Positions 10,737 through 20,167 of a stretch of DNA of 64,000 bases are shown in pieces. Source of the DNA: Gari tellinella (Eukaryota > Mollusca > Bivalvia > Cardiida > Psammobiidae); contig OV277874.1 of the NCBI GenBank assembly GCA_922989275.2, positions 20,510,154 to 20,574,153 on the forward strand, read 5' to 3'. Positions within the stretch are counted from its first letter, which is position 1. Each line of letters opens with the position of its first letter. A program made the position numbers and the translations under genes. Below the pieces are notes generated by a model. That model was not told where the DNA came from, ran no database searches, and was given only the letters and a program-made list of their open reading frames with translations.

Positions 10737-11095
10737 ATGACAGGTGACAGCTTAAAGCAGGTTGAAGGTAAAGTAGTACTGTATGCACCTTAACCCTTTC
10801 CCCCATAGAAGCGCCTTTAAGCGCACTCAGTTTATTCTTGCCCTGAAGAAAATAGTTCCAATTTATACATTCATAAATATGTATAATACAAAATATTTTC
10901 TATATTCTAGCAGACGATAGCTTAAAGCAGGTTGAAAGTAAAGCAAAATGCGCTTAAAGCGCATTCTGCTTTACTTTCAACCTGCTTTAAGTGGACACCT
11001 ATATTCAATACTAGAGATATGCTATGTGGGAAAGGGTTAAGAAGCACCCTTGCTTTACTTACAATCTGCTTTAAGCTACCATTTGCTAGACAGAC
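10737..11095 (+). mobile_element. Older F-type hairpin holding a younger F element
   Basis: GACAGGTGACAGCTTAAAGC with GGTTGAAGGTAAAGTAGTAC at 10737-10789 pairs with CTTGCTTTACTTACAATCTG and CTTTAAGCTACC at 11046-11081. The two arms are separated by a complete F element flanked by TTAA, so the younger element went into the TTAA of the hairpin loop. Confidence 0.65.
10790..11040 (+). mobile_element. Family F MITE, complete (251 bp)
   Basis: TTAACCCTTTCCCCCATAG opens and GGGAAAGGGTTAA closes it. The central palindrome (CTTAAAGCAGGTTGAAAGTA ... CTTTAAGTGG) is almost perfect, looping at GCGCTTAAAGCGC. TTAA at both ends and CCCTTT termini fit piggyBac-type mobilisation; no transposase is encoded. 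Confidence 0.85.
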
Positions 11096-11149
11096 TGGAT
11101 GTCCAGTCAAAGAGCCGTAGACTCTCTTCCCTGCATCCCTAGATATGAA

Positions 11150-11345
11150 CCATTTAAAGAATGTTGAAAGTAAAATAGGAAGATCCCAAAAGAGCATTCT
11201 GCTTAACTTTCAGTCTGCTCCAAGTTAACGTTTGCTGGATGGACTGGATGTCAAGTTAAAGAGCCATATAATTGTTGAAAGTAAAGCAGATAGCTCAAAT
11301 AACAGATCTCTGCTTCACTTTTAGCTTGCTTTAACCCATTACCTC
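11150..11345. repeat. Two type ii palindrome relics
   Basis: ATGTTGAAAGTAAAATAGG / CATTCTGCTTAACTTTCAG and TTGTTGAAAGTAAAGCAGA / CTCTGCTTCACTTTTAGC lie next to each other, separated by a TGGATGTCAAGTTAAAGAGCC segment that also occurs at 11095-11120. Probably partial copies joined by local duplication. Confidence 0.5.
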
Positions 11346-12284
11346 ATATATACATGTATACCTTGTTCAAAAATTAAATATACTTGATGAATAAGTTTGC
11401 AAATATAAGTGCAAAATGCATGTGTGATATATCATTTTAAATAGCAATAACTTGTCTACAAGATGTATAATGCAGGGCAAGATCATATAACTCAATAAGT
11501 CACAACATGAATCTAAACAACCCCAACTAGAGACACTGGACTGTGTACTGTTGCAGCAATTTTCTGAAAAATGTTTGATACTATAACTATTATTGCAGCT
11601 TTATTATTTTAAATAAGTTTATGAAACTTTCTGTCAAAAATATAATACTACATGTTTTATGCAAACACTACACAATTAAATATGTTATATACAAAATATA
11701 GCTAATACTAAACACTTACTTGAAATATCATAAAAGAAATAATCTACTGTTATGCACAAACTCATTTTTGATATTAAACCAGGCTATAACTGAAGCCATT
11801 GATGTAGGATTTTATGCTTTAAAATCAAAATGTAGATATACTGATTTAGAAATTGTTCATAGCTTTCAAAAGCATGTCTACTTTTGTCAATAGCAAAAAG
11901 GAGAAATGTTTATTTTGAAAATTTGAGATTTTTGACAGTTAAACCTTTCAATTGAAATGAAATTTAATTTATGTTAAAATTCAGACATAAACTGATATAT
12001 CCAAAAATAAGTTTTACAAATTTTACTTTTTAGGAAGTTCTTATATCATTATGTCTGAAAAATGCCATGTTCCAGTGTCCTCGAGGAGGGGTCATTTAGG
12101 TTCATGTTGTTACCTATCGATTTGAGTGATCTTATCATGCATTATACCATGGTGTAGGCATTGAAATCTCCTTTAAAATGATATATCGCACATTTAGCAC
12201 TAAATGTATGGAAGTTATTGATCAAGTATCATTACTTTTTGAACCACCCTAATACAGTAATAAATATGCATCATAAGAAGTGGT
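11346..12284. other. Unassigned AT-rich stretch
   Basis: I searched this interval for the missing Bre1 coiled-coil exon on the minus strand and saw none. No repeat family recognised. Confidence 0.4.
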
Positions 12285-12412
12285 TCAATAATATATCCTA
12301 GCAGAAATTTTCTTAAACCATCTTCAGGCGCATTCTTCTTTACTTTCAGCCTGCTTTAAGTAGTCACCTTTTTCAAAACTAGAAACATTGAGCTATTGGG
12401 TAATGGGTTAAG
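12285..12412 (+). mobile_element. Family F MITE, right part
   Basis: TATATCCTAGCAGAAATTTTC, CTTCAGGCGCATTCTTCTTT, CAGCCTGCTTTAAGTAGTC and TATTGGGTAATGGGTTAA mark the right half of F; the left arm of the hairpin is gone. Confidence 0.65.
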
Positions 12413-12764
12413 CAATTCCTCATCTTAAACACTGATAAAAAGCTCAGAGAGAGAATGGCTTAGTGCTGAATTAACTGTACCTTCATTGGCAATCTTTGGG
12501 ACATAAAACAACAGGGCTTGGATCCAGATAAGAGAGAGTAAAGCAATGTTTTCAACATTTTCTCCTTCATGTCTGGCACTTAACTCTATTGTGTGACTAC
12601 TCATTATAATTGTCTCGGAGTGGCGATTCTAATAAGTAGTCACACCATAAGGTTTGGTGCAGACATAAAGATTTTAATTTTTGAAATACTCTCCCAGGCA
12701 ATTGGAGCCTAAGCAGTTGTGTTTCATATCAATGGATGCCACAGTCCTTATAAAAACATTAAAC
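12413..12764. other. Unassigned intronic sequence
   Basis: Lies inside the span of the Bre1-like pseudogene. No exon or repeat identified. Confidence 0.35.
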
Positions 12765-12905
12765 TACAGGCAAACCTCTATATCTCAAGCTCGCTTACAA
12801 GTCAAAAATACCTCTACTTTCAAAGTTAAAATGTGGTTCTGTCTGGTGACTGGCTATGTGGCATTTTAACTTTAAAATATTGGTATGTTTGACTAAAGCT
12901 AGATT
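12765..12905 (+). mobile_element. Family N MITE relic
   Basis: TACAGGCAAACCTCTATATC, TTTCAAAGTTAAAATGTGG, CATTTTAACTTTAAAATAT and GGTATGTTTGACTAAAGC match the order of N with many changes. Confidence 0.5.
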
Positions 12906-12980
12906 TAAAGAATGAAATTCAACTGAAGCAATAATGGTTAGTTCGACGCCAGCAATCTAGAGATATGGAAGAATCTGTAA

Positions 12981-13198
12981 TACTAAAAAGCCTCTCTATT
13001 ACGACCACTAAATAGAAGGCTCATTGATTGTATAAAAGACAGGTAACAGCTTAAAGCATGGTGACAGTAAAACAGAAAGCTCTTATAGGAGCTTTCTGTT
13101 TTACTGCCACCTTGTTTTAAGCAGTCACCAGTCCTAACACATAATAACTTACATAATTAAGTGGTTGTAATAGACAGGTTTTATTGTACTATAATGTG
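12981..13198 (+). mobile_element. Family C MITE, near complete
   Basis: The left side reads TACTAAAAAGCCTCTCTATT then ACGACCACTAAATAGAAGG; the right side reads AAGTGGTTGTAATAGACAGG then TTTTATTGTA. The type ii palindrome between (GACAGTAAAACAGAAAGCTC / GAGCTTTCTGTTTTACTGCC) has only a few mismatches. Confidence 0.75.
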
Positions 13199-13207
13199 TA
13201 GACTTAC

Positions 13208-13377
13208 TTGAGTTCTTTCTCTTGGTAAGGCTATTGTTATGCACTTTTCTCTCTTTCTTCTCAAACTTCCTGACCACCACTATCTGCCTCCACTTGTGCA
13301 TATATTGTGCCTACCTGCTCAGATAACATCTCCTTCTCCTCACGCAACAATTTCTGGATCTGATTGGCTTGTATACA
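13208..13377 (-). pseudogene. Bre1: Bre1-like exon with frameshifts
   Basis: The acceptor is TTTGTTTGCAG and the donor GTAAGTC. The first frame gives CIQANQIQKLLREEKEMLS and AQVEA, continuing the family text exactly where the 14.5 kb exon stops. After AQVEA a one-base shift is needed to read IVVVRKFEKKE, and another to reach EKELK before the donor. Unshifted translation stops at 13261. The frameshifts lie in a conserved coiled coil, so they are disabling if real. Confidence 0.75.
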
Positions 13378-13416
13378 CTGCAAACAAAATTCACAAAATA
13401 GGCACCAATTGGACAT

Positions 13417-13600
13417 TAACTTATTACTCCATAGCCTTGGATTTTTTTCTGATGATAGGTGACCACTTAAAGCAGGTTGAAAGTAAAGCAAAATACCCCT
13501 TCAGGTACCATGATCTACTTTACTTTCAGCATGCTTTCATCTACCATATGCTAGGATAAGGAAATATTTCTTATGTTCTATATCCATGACTGTATAACTT
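13417..13600 (-). mobile_element. Family F MITE, one end lost
   Basis: ATTAACTTATTACTCCATAG is the terminus, followed by GGTGACCACTTAAAGCAGG and the GTAAAGCAAAATACCCC / GATCTACTTTACTTTCAGC palindrome, then TATCCATGACTGTATAA. It abuts the C element that starts at 13606, which may have removed its far end. Confidence 0.6.
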
Positions 13601-13605
13601 GTATA

Positions 13606-13781
13606 TACAGTAACACCTCTCTATTACAGCCAAACGGACCAATACATCATGGTCATTGATAGGTTCTTATGACAGGTGGCTGCTTAAAGCGAGGTGGCAG
13701 TAAAACAAAATACTCCTTTAGTCTTTTAAACAATCAATTAGCATTCATTAAATTGTTGCAATATAGAGAGGTTACACTGTA
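13606..13781 (+). mobile_element. Family C MITE, palindrome shortened
   Basis: TACAGTAACACCTCTCTATT and AATATAGAGAGGTTACACTGTA are the inverted ends with flanking TA. Only the left arm of the central hairpin (GGCAGTAAAACAAAATACTCC) is present. Confidence 0.7.
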
Positions 13782-14007
13782 TTTTGTTTTCGCTACAGGA
13801 ATAAATCTAAAGCACCAAAAGGGATATTTATGGAGTACTGAATTACTTTTAGCTGGTCAAACATATGTTAAGTGACCCCTCAAAGACAATAAAATGAGAG
13901 GCTTATAAGAATGTTTACGGTTAATACAGGAAAAATGTAATGCAGAAAGCTCCAAATCACTTGGCATCTTGTCTGGCTCCAATCTCTTTGTAATAGACTG
14001 TTTATAT

Positions 14008-14265
14008 ATTGACTCATTGAGCCCTAGTGAAGCATATATGCGTCCTTTACCAAATGTGTACCTGTGAAGAGTACACTTGTCCTATGCAAACAGTGAAGTC
14101 CCTGATCAGAGGGATCCTGCAGGAGCCCTCTGATCAAAGACTTCACTGCTTGTCATTTTGCAATTTACTACAAAAAAAAAACAACCCTAAAAAGTCTAAA
14201 GTAGACCAGCCTTTATTGCAAAGTGGAGTTGTCCATTGGAAGTTTCAGGGGATAATGAATTAAGT
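14008..14265 (+). mobile_element. Family G MITE, near complete
   Basis: It runs from CATTGAGCCCTAGTGAAGC through GTGTACCTGTGAAGAGTACA and GTCCTATGCAAACAGTGAAG to GTTTCAGGGGATAATGAATTAA. The palindrome centre is GAGGGATCCTGCAGGAGCCCTC. The right TTAA is present, the left is mutated. It sits between the pseudogene exons at 13.4 and 14.5 kb. Confidence 0.75.
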
Positions 14266-14488
14266 ATATAAAGTGCAAACACATTAATTGCAGAACAATT
14301 TCATTATCTGCTAATAATCCTACACTGCAGCACTGTACACAAGTGCATTTCTTACAAAAGTTTATAGGCAAGCCACATATCAATACAAATTACAATGAAG
14401 CTTCATTGCAGATAGTGACCTTGTCATTACCTGTACGCTACATGGTATTCGTGTTAAAGATATATACACTGTGCTTAACTTTACTCAC

Positions 14489-14617
14489 ATCAGACATCAG
14501 TTTGAATTTGGCATCATCTTTCTCTCTGAGCAGCTGTAACAGCCTGGTATTCTGTTCCTGCATGTTCCCAATGATCTGTCCCATGGCATCCATCTCACTC
14601 AGTAACACATTCTCTTT
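14489..14617 (-). pseudogene. Bre1: Bre1-like coiled-coil exon, intact frame
   Basis: This 129-nt exon has phase 0 at both sides, acceptor CTGACTACAG and donor GTGAGTAAAG. It encodes 43 residues containing [24 protein letters not shown] and [14 protein letters not shown]. The family reads LLSEME...GQ..[27 protein letters not shown] here, so the match is clear (family sequence recalled, not searched). There is no disabling change in this exon. Confidence 0.85.
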
Positions 14618-14646
14618 CTGTAGTCAGGTAAAATTATAAGTACATG

Positions 14647-14850
14647 TACAGTCAAATTGTGTTATCTTCAGTTTGCCTTAATTTAACATTTCCTTAATAA
14701 GTTAATTCCAGAAATGAGTTTCATTATTTTGGCCTCGTTTAAGTTAAACATATCCTTATTTCAAAGTTAAAATGTGGCTTAGCCACGTTTAAATTTTAAT
14801 TAGGATATGTTTGACTTAAACCAGATAGAGATATTGAAGTTTGACTTTAA
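14647..14850 (+). mobile_element. Family N MITE
   Basis: Starts TACAGTCAAATTGTG, has TTTCAAAGTTAAAATGTGG / CTTAGCCACGTTTAAATTT at its centre and ends GATATTGAAGTTTGACTTTA. Inverted ends are diverged. Confidence 0.6.
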
Positions 14851-14959
14851 TTTACAGGAGTAGTTTACAGGATAAGGCCATGTAAGCTTTAAAGAAACAA
14901 AACAAAACAATGTCTCTGAAAACCAAACCAATTTTTCTGTCTCCAAACATATATTCTTC

Positions 14960-15062
14960 TGCTTACTGCTTAGGCCAAATGAAAAAATACCTGTGTTTCC
15001 GGTAACCTGACTGACCCTAATTTTTCCCTCTGACCCACACACTGCACACAGAGCCCAACACT
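14960..15062. repeat. Family M terminal fragment
   Basis: TAGGCCAAATGAAAAAATACC, TGTGTTTCCGGTAACCTGAC and CCTAATTTTTCCCTCTGACC match the end of the M element at 22240. Confidence 0.55.
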
Positions 15063-15152
15063 CAACTGTGAAAGTCAATAGAGCCTTAAATCATTACCCT
15101 TAAATACACATGTTTATGCCTTTGATTTATTCCTCCATTAATGATTAACAGT

Positions 15153-15399
15153 TTAACACATTCACCCCTGAAACTTTTAATGGACAAATCCAATTTCCTA
15201 TTCGGTTTAGTCTATTTATGACTTTATATGGTTATTTCTGCTATATGTTGTGAAATTACAAACAGTGCAGACATTGTTCACAGGGCTCCTTTAAGAGTCA
15301 TCTGATCTCGGTCTACACTGTTTGCATAGAACACATGTACTCTTTACTTTTTTTTTTTAAATGGATGAGTATATTTGGCTCTAGGGTTGAATGTGTTAA
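15153..15399 (-). mobile_element. Family G MITE, complete (247 bp)
   Basis: TTAACACATTCACCCC and GGGTTGAATGTGTTAA are inverted termini with duplicated TTAA. The central palindrome is reduced (CAAACAGTGCAGAC ... GTCTACACTGTTTG). This copy best shows the G ends. Confidence 0.8.
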
Positions 15400-15424
15400 A
15401 AATATAAGTTTCAATTCAAGGAAT

Positions 15425-15590
15425 CTGAATGAGTACCATACAAAATATTTTCTATATCCTAGTAGAAAATAGCTTAAAGCAGACTAAAAGTAAAGCAGAA
15501 TGCGCATTCTACTTTACTTTCAACCTGCTTTAAGTTATCACGGTGACACCTGTTATTGAAACTAGAATCATGCTATGGGGTAAAGGGTTA
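15425..15590 (+). mobile_element. Family F MITE, left end lost
   Basis: TATTTTCTATATCCTAGTAG, a compact palindrome (GTAAAGCAGAATGCGCATTC / TACTTTACTTTCAACCTGC) and CTATGGGGTAAAGGGTTAA. The loop CCTTAAGG is deleted, so the arms meet directly at GCGC. Confidence 0.7.
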
Positions 15591-16894
15591 ATGGTCATTA
15601 TTTTGAAGAAGGTTAACCAGTGTGTGAAGTTTCATAACATTTCTAAGCTAGAAGGAAGCTATGATCAAAGTAAAAGATGTAATTTTCTATGCAGTGGCTA
15701 TGTTTACGATGATCATTGTAACTTAAATTATTGGAGTTGTCACAAAAAAAACCAAGACTGCGCGTTCAATAAACGCTTATGCCCCCGGTAGCATCCTTGA
15801 CAATATACATGTATTGTGAATCTTTTTTAAGTCCAAATTAGGTCAAGGTCAAGGTCAAGGTCAAACTGAGCTTGGGTATTATTGGTGAGTTGGTAATGGT
15901 TGGACATGGATATTCTTTTGAATCTACATGTAGATATAGATTTAACTGAAATCAAAATAGTTATTTAAAAAACCTAAAGTCAAAATAGCTGTTTCAAAAA
16001 CCTGAAGTCGATAGGTATCACTTGTGATAAAACGCAATTCAAAGTGTAAACCGGTGTTATGTTGATCAGTCGCCCCAATTTACAAGTAGATTTCTACAAT
16101 GAAGAATAAACATCGAAGTATTAGTCTAAAGGAAATACTATATGGTGAAAACAGTTACTGAGACTTTTTGCTACCCTGTTGCGTTCACGCCTCTCAGTTT
16201 GCTACCCAGGGTGTTTTTACCCTGGATATTTCGCTACCCGTAATTTTTCCTACCCCCCATTTTTACCCGTACAATTTCCCTACCACCCATTTTTTATTAC
16301 CGAACTAAAATATATTTTTTTGTTAATGACTTATTGTTGTTTATTTACCATAAGAACTTTATATTCAGCATAATATATGAACATTTAAAGTGATAAAATT
16401 AAAACGTTTATTAATCTGAAAGTTGCAGTTGAAAATGAAATTAGCAGTTGTCAATTTTGAAAGGCGCTTCTGAAATTTTAATTTTATGTCTGCATCCATC
16501 AGACGCTTCTTTTTGTGATACAGATCAGCTTTAGCAAAAATCCAATCAGTAAATCATTTTCTGCATTGAGAAGAGTAAATAAATAAAATTCTCTTTTATG
16601 GAGATTCCATATGTTTTGTGTAGATATGTGGCGTCTGCACAAATATTTCGTCAAAATTACAATTATAACTGTCATGGTTAGTTTGGATCCAGATTAGCAT
16701 ATAAAAGTCTCTTCTATTTATGTCCATTAAATACATGGGGGCGCGTGGGTGGTAATTTCATTGGTTTTGATCCAGATTAAGGAATAAAAATGTCTGATGT
16801 GAACGTGTGGAGACTGCAAATATTTCGTCAAAATTGAAATGATTTCTGTCTGTTAGTTTTGATCCAGATTAATGAAAAACCTCTTAGTAAATAA
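15591..16894. other. Unassigned; local repeats only
   Basis: A GGTCAAGGTCAAGGTCAAGG run lies near 15840. At 16170-16300 CTACCC recurs irregularly. CAAATATTTCGTCAAAATT occurs at about 16640 and 16816 together with TTTGATCCAGATTAA, so a segment of about 180 bp is duplicated. No gene seen. Confidence 0.4.
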
Positions 16895-17172
16895 ATAACA
16901 ATAAATCTTTCTTTTGTTTGTTAATGTCCGTTTCTGCCATCTATGGGCTAATTGGACGCCCCTAAGAGAGGGGAGCGGGTACAGAGAACCCAGGCGTGAT
17001 GCCCTACTCTTATTATCGAAAGAGTTCTCTGGTCCTTTTAGATGCCCAGTGTAAAGCACTTATACATCGGATCTCGGTATATATTCTCATCCCAAGGATA
17101 TGGTCTGGCAGGGGATCGAACTCACAACCCCTGACGTCGTAAGTGGGCGTTTTACCACTCGACTACGTCCGT
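16895..17172 (-). mobile_element. tRNA-derived SINE
   Basis: Read on the minus strand it begins GGACGTAGTCGAGTGGTAAA (tRNA-like A box), has GTGAGTTCGATCCCCTGCC (B box, 17107-17125), then a conserved-looking body (GGGCATCACGCCTGG, GGACGCCCCTAAG complement) and an AT-rich tail of AACAAACAAAAG type. This is the structure of a pol III-transcribed SINE. The short ORF at 16853-17059 is inside it. Confidence 0.7.
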
Positions 17173-17274
17173 TTTATTAGAATCAGGAACCTATATACAT
17201 ATACATTTCATATTAGTTCCTGTTAGAATAGAGCTTTTTAACGATTTTGGGAACATATTATCACACTTGATTCC
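17173..17274. other. Spacer
   Basis: No feature seen. Confidence 0.3.
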
Positions 17275-17606
17275 GGGTCGTTTCGGCCGTGAGTCGTTTC
17301 GGCCTTTTAAGGGGTTGGTTTTTTCGGCCCATTTTATTTTTTCTATGTGATTTATTAAAGTTTCAGAAAAAATATGTTGTCCTAAAACGTTCTTAAACAT
17401 TATCTGTCACTGTGATATGTATTCCCTAAAAATGATGATTTGCAAGTTGCTTTCGGGTGATAAAGTAAATATTATAGAATTTGTTCGCCCTGTCACGTCG
17501 GCCACTGATGTAAAGTGTTTCACCACAGTGTTTCCAGTTGGCACTTTAAGTCAGAGTCTTACGATGCGGTGTTATAGATAACATACAGATCAAATTATAA
17601 TCAAAT

Positions 17607-17720
17607 ACAGTAAAGCCTCTCTATTACGACTTTGCAGTGTGGATCCTGAGCAGACAGCACGTTCTGTCTTGACTGATCTGGGTGCAAACTGCCAGACACT
17701 GCTATCGATATTGTTTTGTA
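17607..17720. repeat. Family C left end joined to a type i-like hairpin
   Basis: TACAGTAAAGCCTCTCTATT is the C terminus but is followed at once by GCAGTGTGGATCCTGAGCAG and TGATCTGGGTGCAAACTGC, a relic of the other palindrome class. Confidence 0.5.
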
Positions 17721-17865
17721 ATTTCCTTTCAAAGCACTTTTTAACAGAATGTAAGAATAGGCAGTGCTCCGACATCTTTGGTTAGTCCTACCAGAGACCA
17801 TGTAATTAGCTAATATAAATCATTGGTTGTTGGTTTTATTGCATTTGGATTTATACAATTTATCA

Positions 17866-17970
17866 TCAAATGCCAAATAGCGCAGACCCTGATATATCAT
17901 GTTTATAAGCCCTCAGACCTGGGTCTACACTGTTTGTACAGAACATGTTTTCCAGTCACTACTAACGTAC
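17866..17970 (+). mobile_element. Family G MITE core relic
   Basis: GCGCAGACCCTGATATATC, AAGCCCTCAGACCTGGG and CTACACTGTTTGTACAGAAC keep the palindrome and the flank. Ends are missing. Confidence 0.5.
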
Positions 17971-18303
17971 TGTTGAACCAATTTTCCCAGCATTCAATTA
18001 AGACAACTTCCATTTTCAACTTTATGACAATATACTCTTCGTATATAGACTTTTATACTACAAGAGATATATAAACAACCACATATAACACAGAACTACA
18101 CCAATATATTTACTAACTATTTCTTAAACTTACACTTGTATGCTGCTACAGATGCCTACCAATTCGATATACATCTTTTTTGTTAGTCAATTAATGGAGG
18201 TGTTAACACGTGGAGTCTGCCTCATATCCAACATACTTTGCCGACACGCAGCGCTTCAAGTGGTGGCACGTGGCAAATGATTAATTGCTTTAATGCTCCG
18301 CTG

Positions 18304-18593
18304 TTAACACATTCAACTCTATGGACCAGTACAATCGTAAAATTTTTAACAAACAGTGTACATGTGAAGATTACGCTTGCCCTATGCAAACAGTGAAGAA
18401 CCTGGCCAGAGTAGCTGAGGGCTCCTTCAGGAACCCCCTGATCCGGGTCTGCACTGTCATGGAGAAATCACTGTGATTTCTCCATGGCACTGATTGTCAT
18501 TTTGCAATTTATTGTTAAAATCAACACATAATAGTCAAATTGCCTAGACTTAATTGGATATGGAAATTGTCAATTAACAGTTTCATGATTTAA
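18304..18593 (+). mobile_element. Family G MITE, complete, with extra palindrome
   Basis: TTAACACATTCAACTCTATG opens; the right end is TTTCATGATTTAA. The family palindrome (GAGGGCTCC...GGAACCCCCTGATC) is intact, and a 29-bp perfect palindrome has been added at 18459-18487 in its right arm. Confidence 0.75.
18459..18487. repeat. Perfect 29-bp palindrome inside a G MITE
   Basis: CATGGAGAAATCAC, a central T, then GTGATTTCTCCATG. It interrupts the G right arm between GCACTG and a second TGATTGTC, as if a short fold-back insertion occurred. Confidence 0.65.
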
Positions 18594-18729
18594 ACTATTC
18601 TCAACTAATATATCTGAACACATTGCTTAGGTTGCAGGTTCGTGCCTTAATGCAAAATCAATGGTGGTTCAGGATAAGGGTGCTTTTAAAAGACATTACA
18701 TCAATTGAGATTTATAACTATTATGTCTT

Positions 18730-18955
18730 TATCAGATCAGGGTCTACTCTGTTTTCACAGTATGTTGATGATAGAATGATTAGGGTCTAATCTGTTTTTA
18801 CAGTATGTTGATGAGGGAACGATCAGGGTCTACTCTGTTTTACTGTATGTTGATGAGGGAACGATCAGTTTCTATATACTCTGTTTATACAGTATGTTGA
18901 TGAGGGCACGATCAGGGTCTACTCTGTTTTTTTACAATATGTTGATGAGGGAACG
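18730..18955 (+). repeat. Tandem repeat, about 55-bp unit, five copies
   Basis: GATCAGGGTCTACTCTGTTT followed by ACAGTATGTTGATGAGGGAA is repeated about five times with small changes. The motif resembles one arm of the G palindrome. Confidence 0.7.
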
Positions 18956-19127
18956 AGGTTGTGCTTCATAATTATGTTTAAATACTATACATTACTGAAA
19001 TAATAGGCGGAAACGACTCACCAAATGGGCTGAGGCGGAAACGACCAACCAAATTGCCCGAAACGACCCACCCCTAAAAACAGGTTGAAACGACCCAGGC
19101 CGAAACGACTCAGGGCCGAAACGACTC

Positions 19128-19733
19128 GTTACCCCACTTTTGGATTTTTATCATTGTTTCCAAATTGGGTTCAATCAATGGGAATAACTAGGCTGATCAT
19201 CTAATCAATTAATGCAATCTAGGGTAGGATATACATGGTGCAGTTCCAAATCACGCAAAAATGCCCCACCCACTCTTTTACAAGAGGTAGATCTATACTT
19301 TGCGTTAAATTGTGAGGCTATTAACCGGACAGTGTTTGTTTATTTTCCCAATTATAATGCCAAAGTGTGATAACAAAGTTAAAAGGTTATTTTATAAGTC
19401 AAGTGTTAAAAACATGACGTTTGTTAATTTGTCATGTGTTTTCGAGACCGGCCGGAATTTCATTGAATGATCGAAGAAAACTCAATTTAAACGAACATTT
19501 TAAAATTCATCTTTACTCTACGTTACTTACGATATGTTTATCCCTGTTTCATTTACCAGGTGACCAAGGATCTCATCATAGGAGTAGTTCAGATAAAAAT
19601 AATGACGGATAAGTGTCTCCATTCTCAGTGACGCTGTTGCCAAACACATGCGTTATAACTTTCAAATTGTTTTATCCCTATCCCATGCGTTGGATGAAAA
19701 AAGGAGGGTAAAATCAGCCATTACACCGTATCG
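19128..19733. other. Unassigned sequence
   Basis: No repeat family or gene recognised; a 63-codon ORF (19421-19612) has no domain. Confidence 0.4.
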
Positions 19734-20165
19734 ATAAAAGATGCGAGATCGGTGTGTCCTGTTAGGTTCTCGCATCTTTTTTCGACGTTAGACCACGTGT
19801 CGCTGCTGGCTCTGAAAAAGATGCGAGATTGCGAGGGTTCATTCTCGCATCTTTTTTCGACGTTTTCTACAATAGATTACTATAGGATTGGTAGACGAAA
19901 TGTATCGAAAAAAGATGCGAGAATGCACAGTTGCAATCTCGCATCTTTTTTCGACGTTTTTTTAAAAGGCCGAAAAAAGATGCGAGAATGTACCGTTGCA
20001 ATCTCGCATCTTTTTTCGACGTTTTGTACAATAGAATACTATAGGATTTGAGGTCTAAAAGTACCGAAAAAAGATGCGAGAATGCCCCGTTGCATTCTCG
20101 CATCTTTTTTCGGCGTTTTACTAAAAATGAAAATCAGAAAAAGTAGCGGTCCTAACAGGACACCG
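19734..20165. repeat. Array of five near-identical hairpins between inverted ends
   Basis: Hairpins at about 19734-19785, 19812-19862, 19905-19955, 19971-20020 and 20064-20114 share the arm CGAAAAAAGATGCGAGA, loops of about 14 nt and a trailing CGTTTT. Two spacers share CAATAGA(T/A)TACTATAGGAT. GGTGTGTCCTGTTAGG (19751) and CCTAACAGGACACC (20151) bracket the set in inverted order. ORFs on both strands are artefacts of the repeats. Confidence 0.75.
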
Positions 20166-20167
20166 TA

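Larger units (their letters stand above)
9198..14617 (-). pseudogene. Bre1: Bre1 (RNF20/RNF40)-like E3 ligase, decayed paralogue
   Basis: Four splice-bounded segments match the C-terminal third of Bre1, the nuclear E3 that monoubiquitinates histone H2B. In order they are a coiled-coil exon (14489-14617), the LLREEKE exon (13208-13377), a coiled-coil exon leading into the RING (10021-10121) and the RING exon (9198-9481). They keep gene order and GT-AG sites, so this is a duplicated, not a retro-copied, gene. Frameshifts in three exons, a shortened spacer between the first ligand pair and KCxH of the RING, Trp in place of the ligand Cys after HVF, and loss of the normal stop after YHRL argue against function. 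The family's next coiled-coil block between the second and third segments was not found. Upstream exons are not seen. MITEs of families F, C, N and Q fill the introns. Indel errors in the assembly could explain the frameshifts but not the ligand loss. Confidence 0.8.
17275..19127. mobile_element. Candidate composite element bounded by GTCGTTTCGGCC repeats
   Basis: The left edge has GGGTCGTTTCGGCC and GAGTCGTTTCGGCC (17275-17304) plus TTTTCGGCCC. The right edge has six inverted counterparts such as GGCCGAAACGACTC (19006-19127). AAGGGGTTGGTTTTTTCGG on the left mirrors the GGGTCGTTTCGGGCAATTTG complement on the right. The interior is filled with MITEs and a tandem array, with no ORF. It may be a fold-back transposon or two inverted minisatellites. 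Confidence 0.45.

Noticed and set aside
15840..15870. GGTCAAGGTCAAGG run as nuclear-receptor response elements
   Set aside because: AAGGTCA half-sites are present, but the same phrase is abundant in the bivalve repeat at 3.6-4.4 kb, so a repeat relic is more likely.
19734..20165. CRISPR array
   Set aside because: The units are hairpins with short variable loops and irregular spacing in a eukaryotic repeat context; no cas genes.
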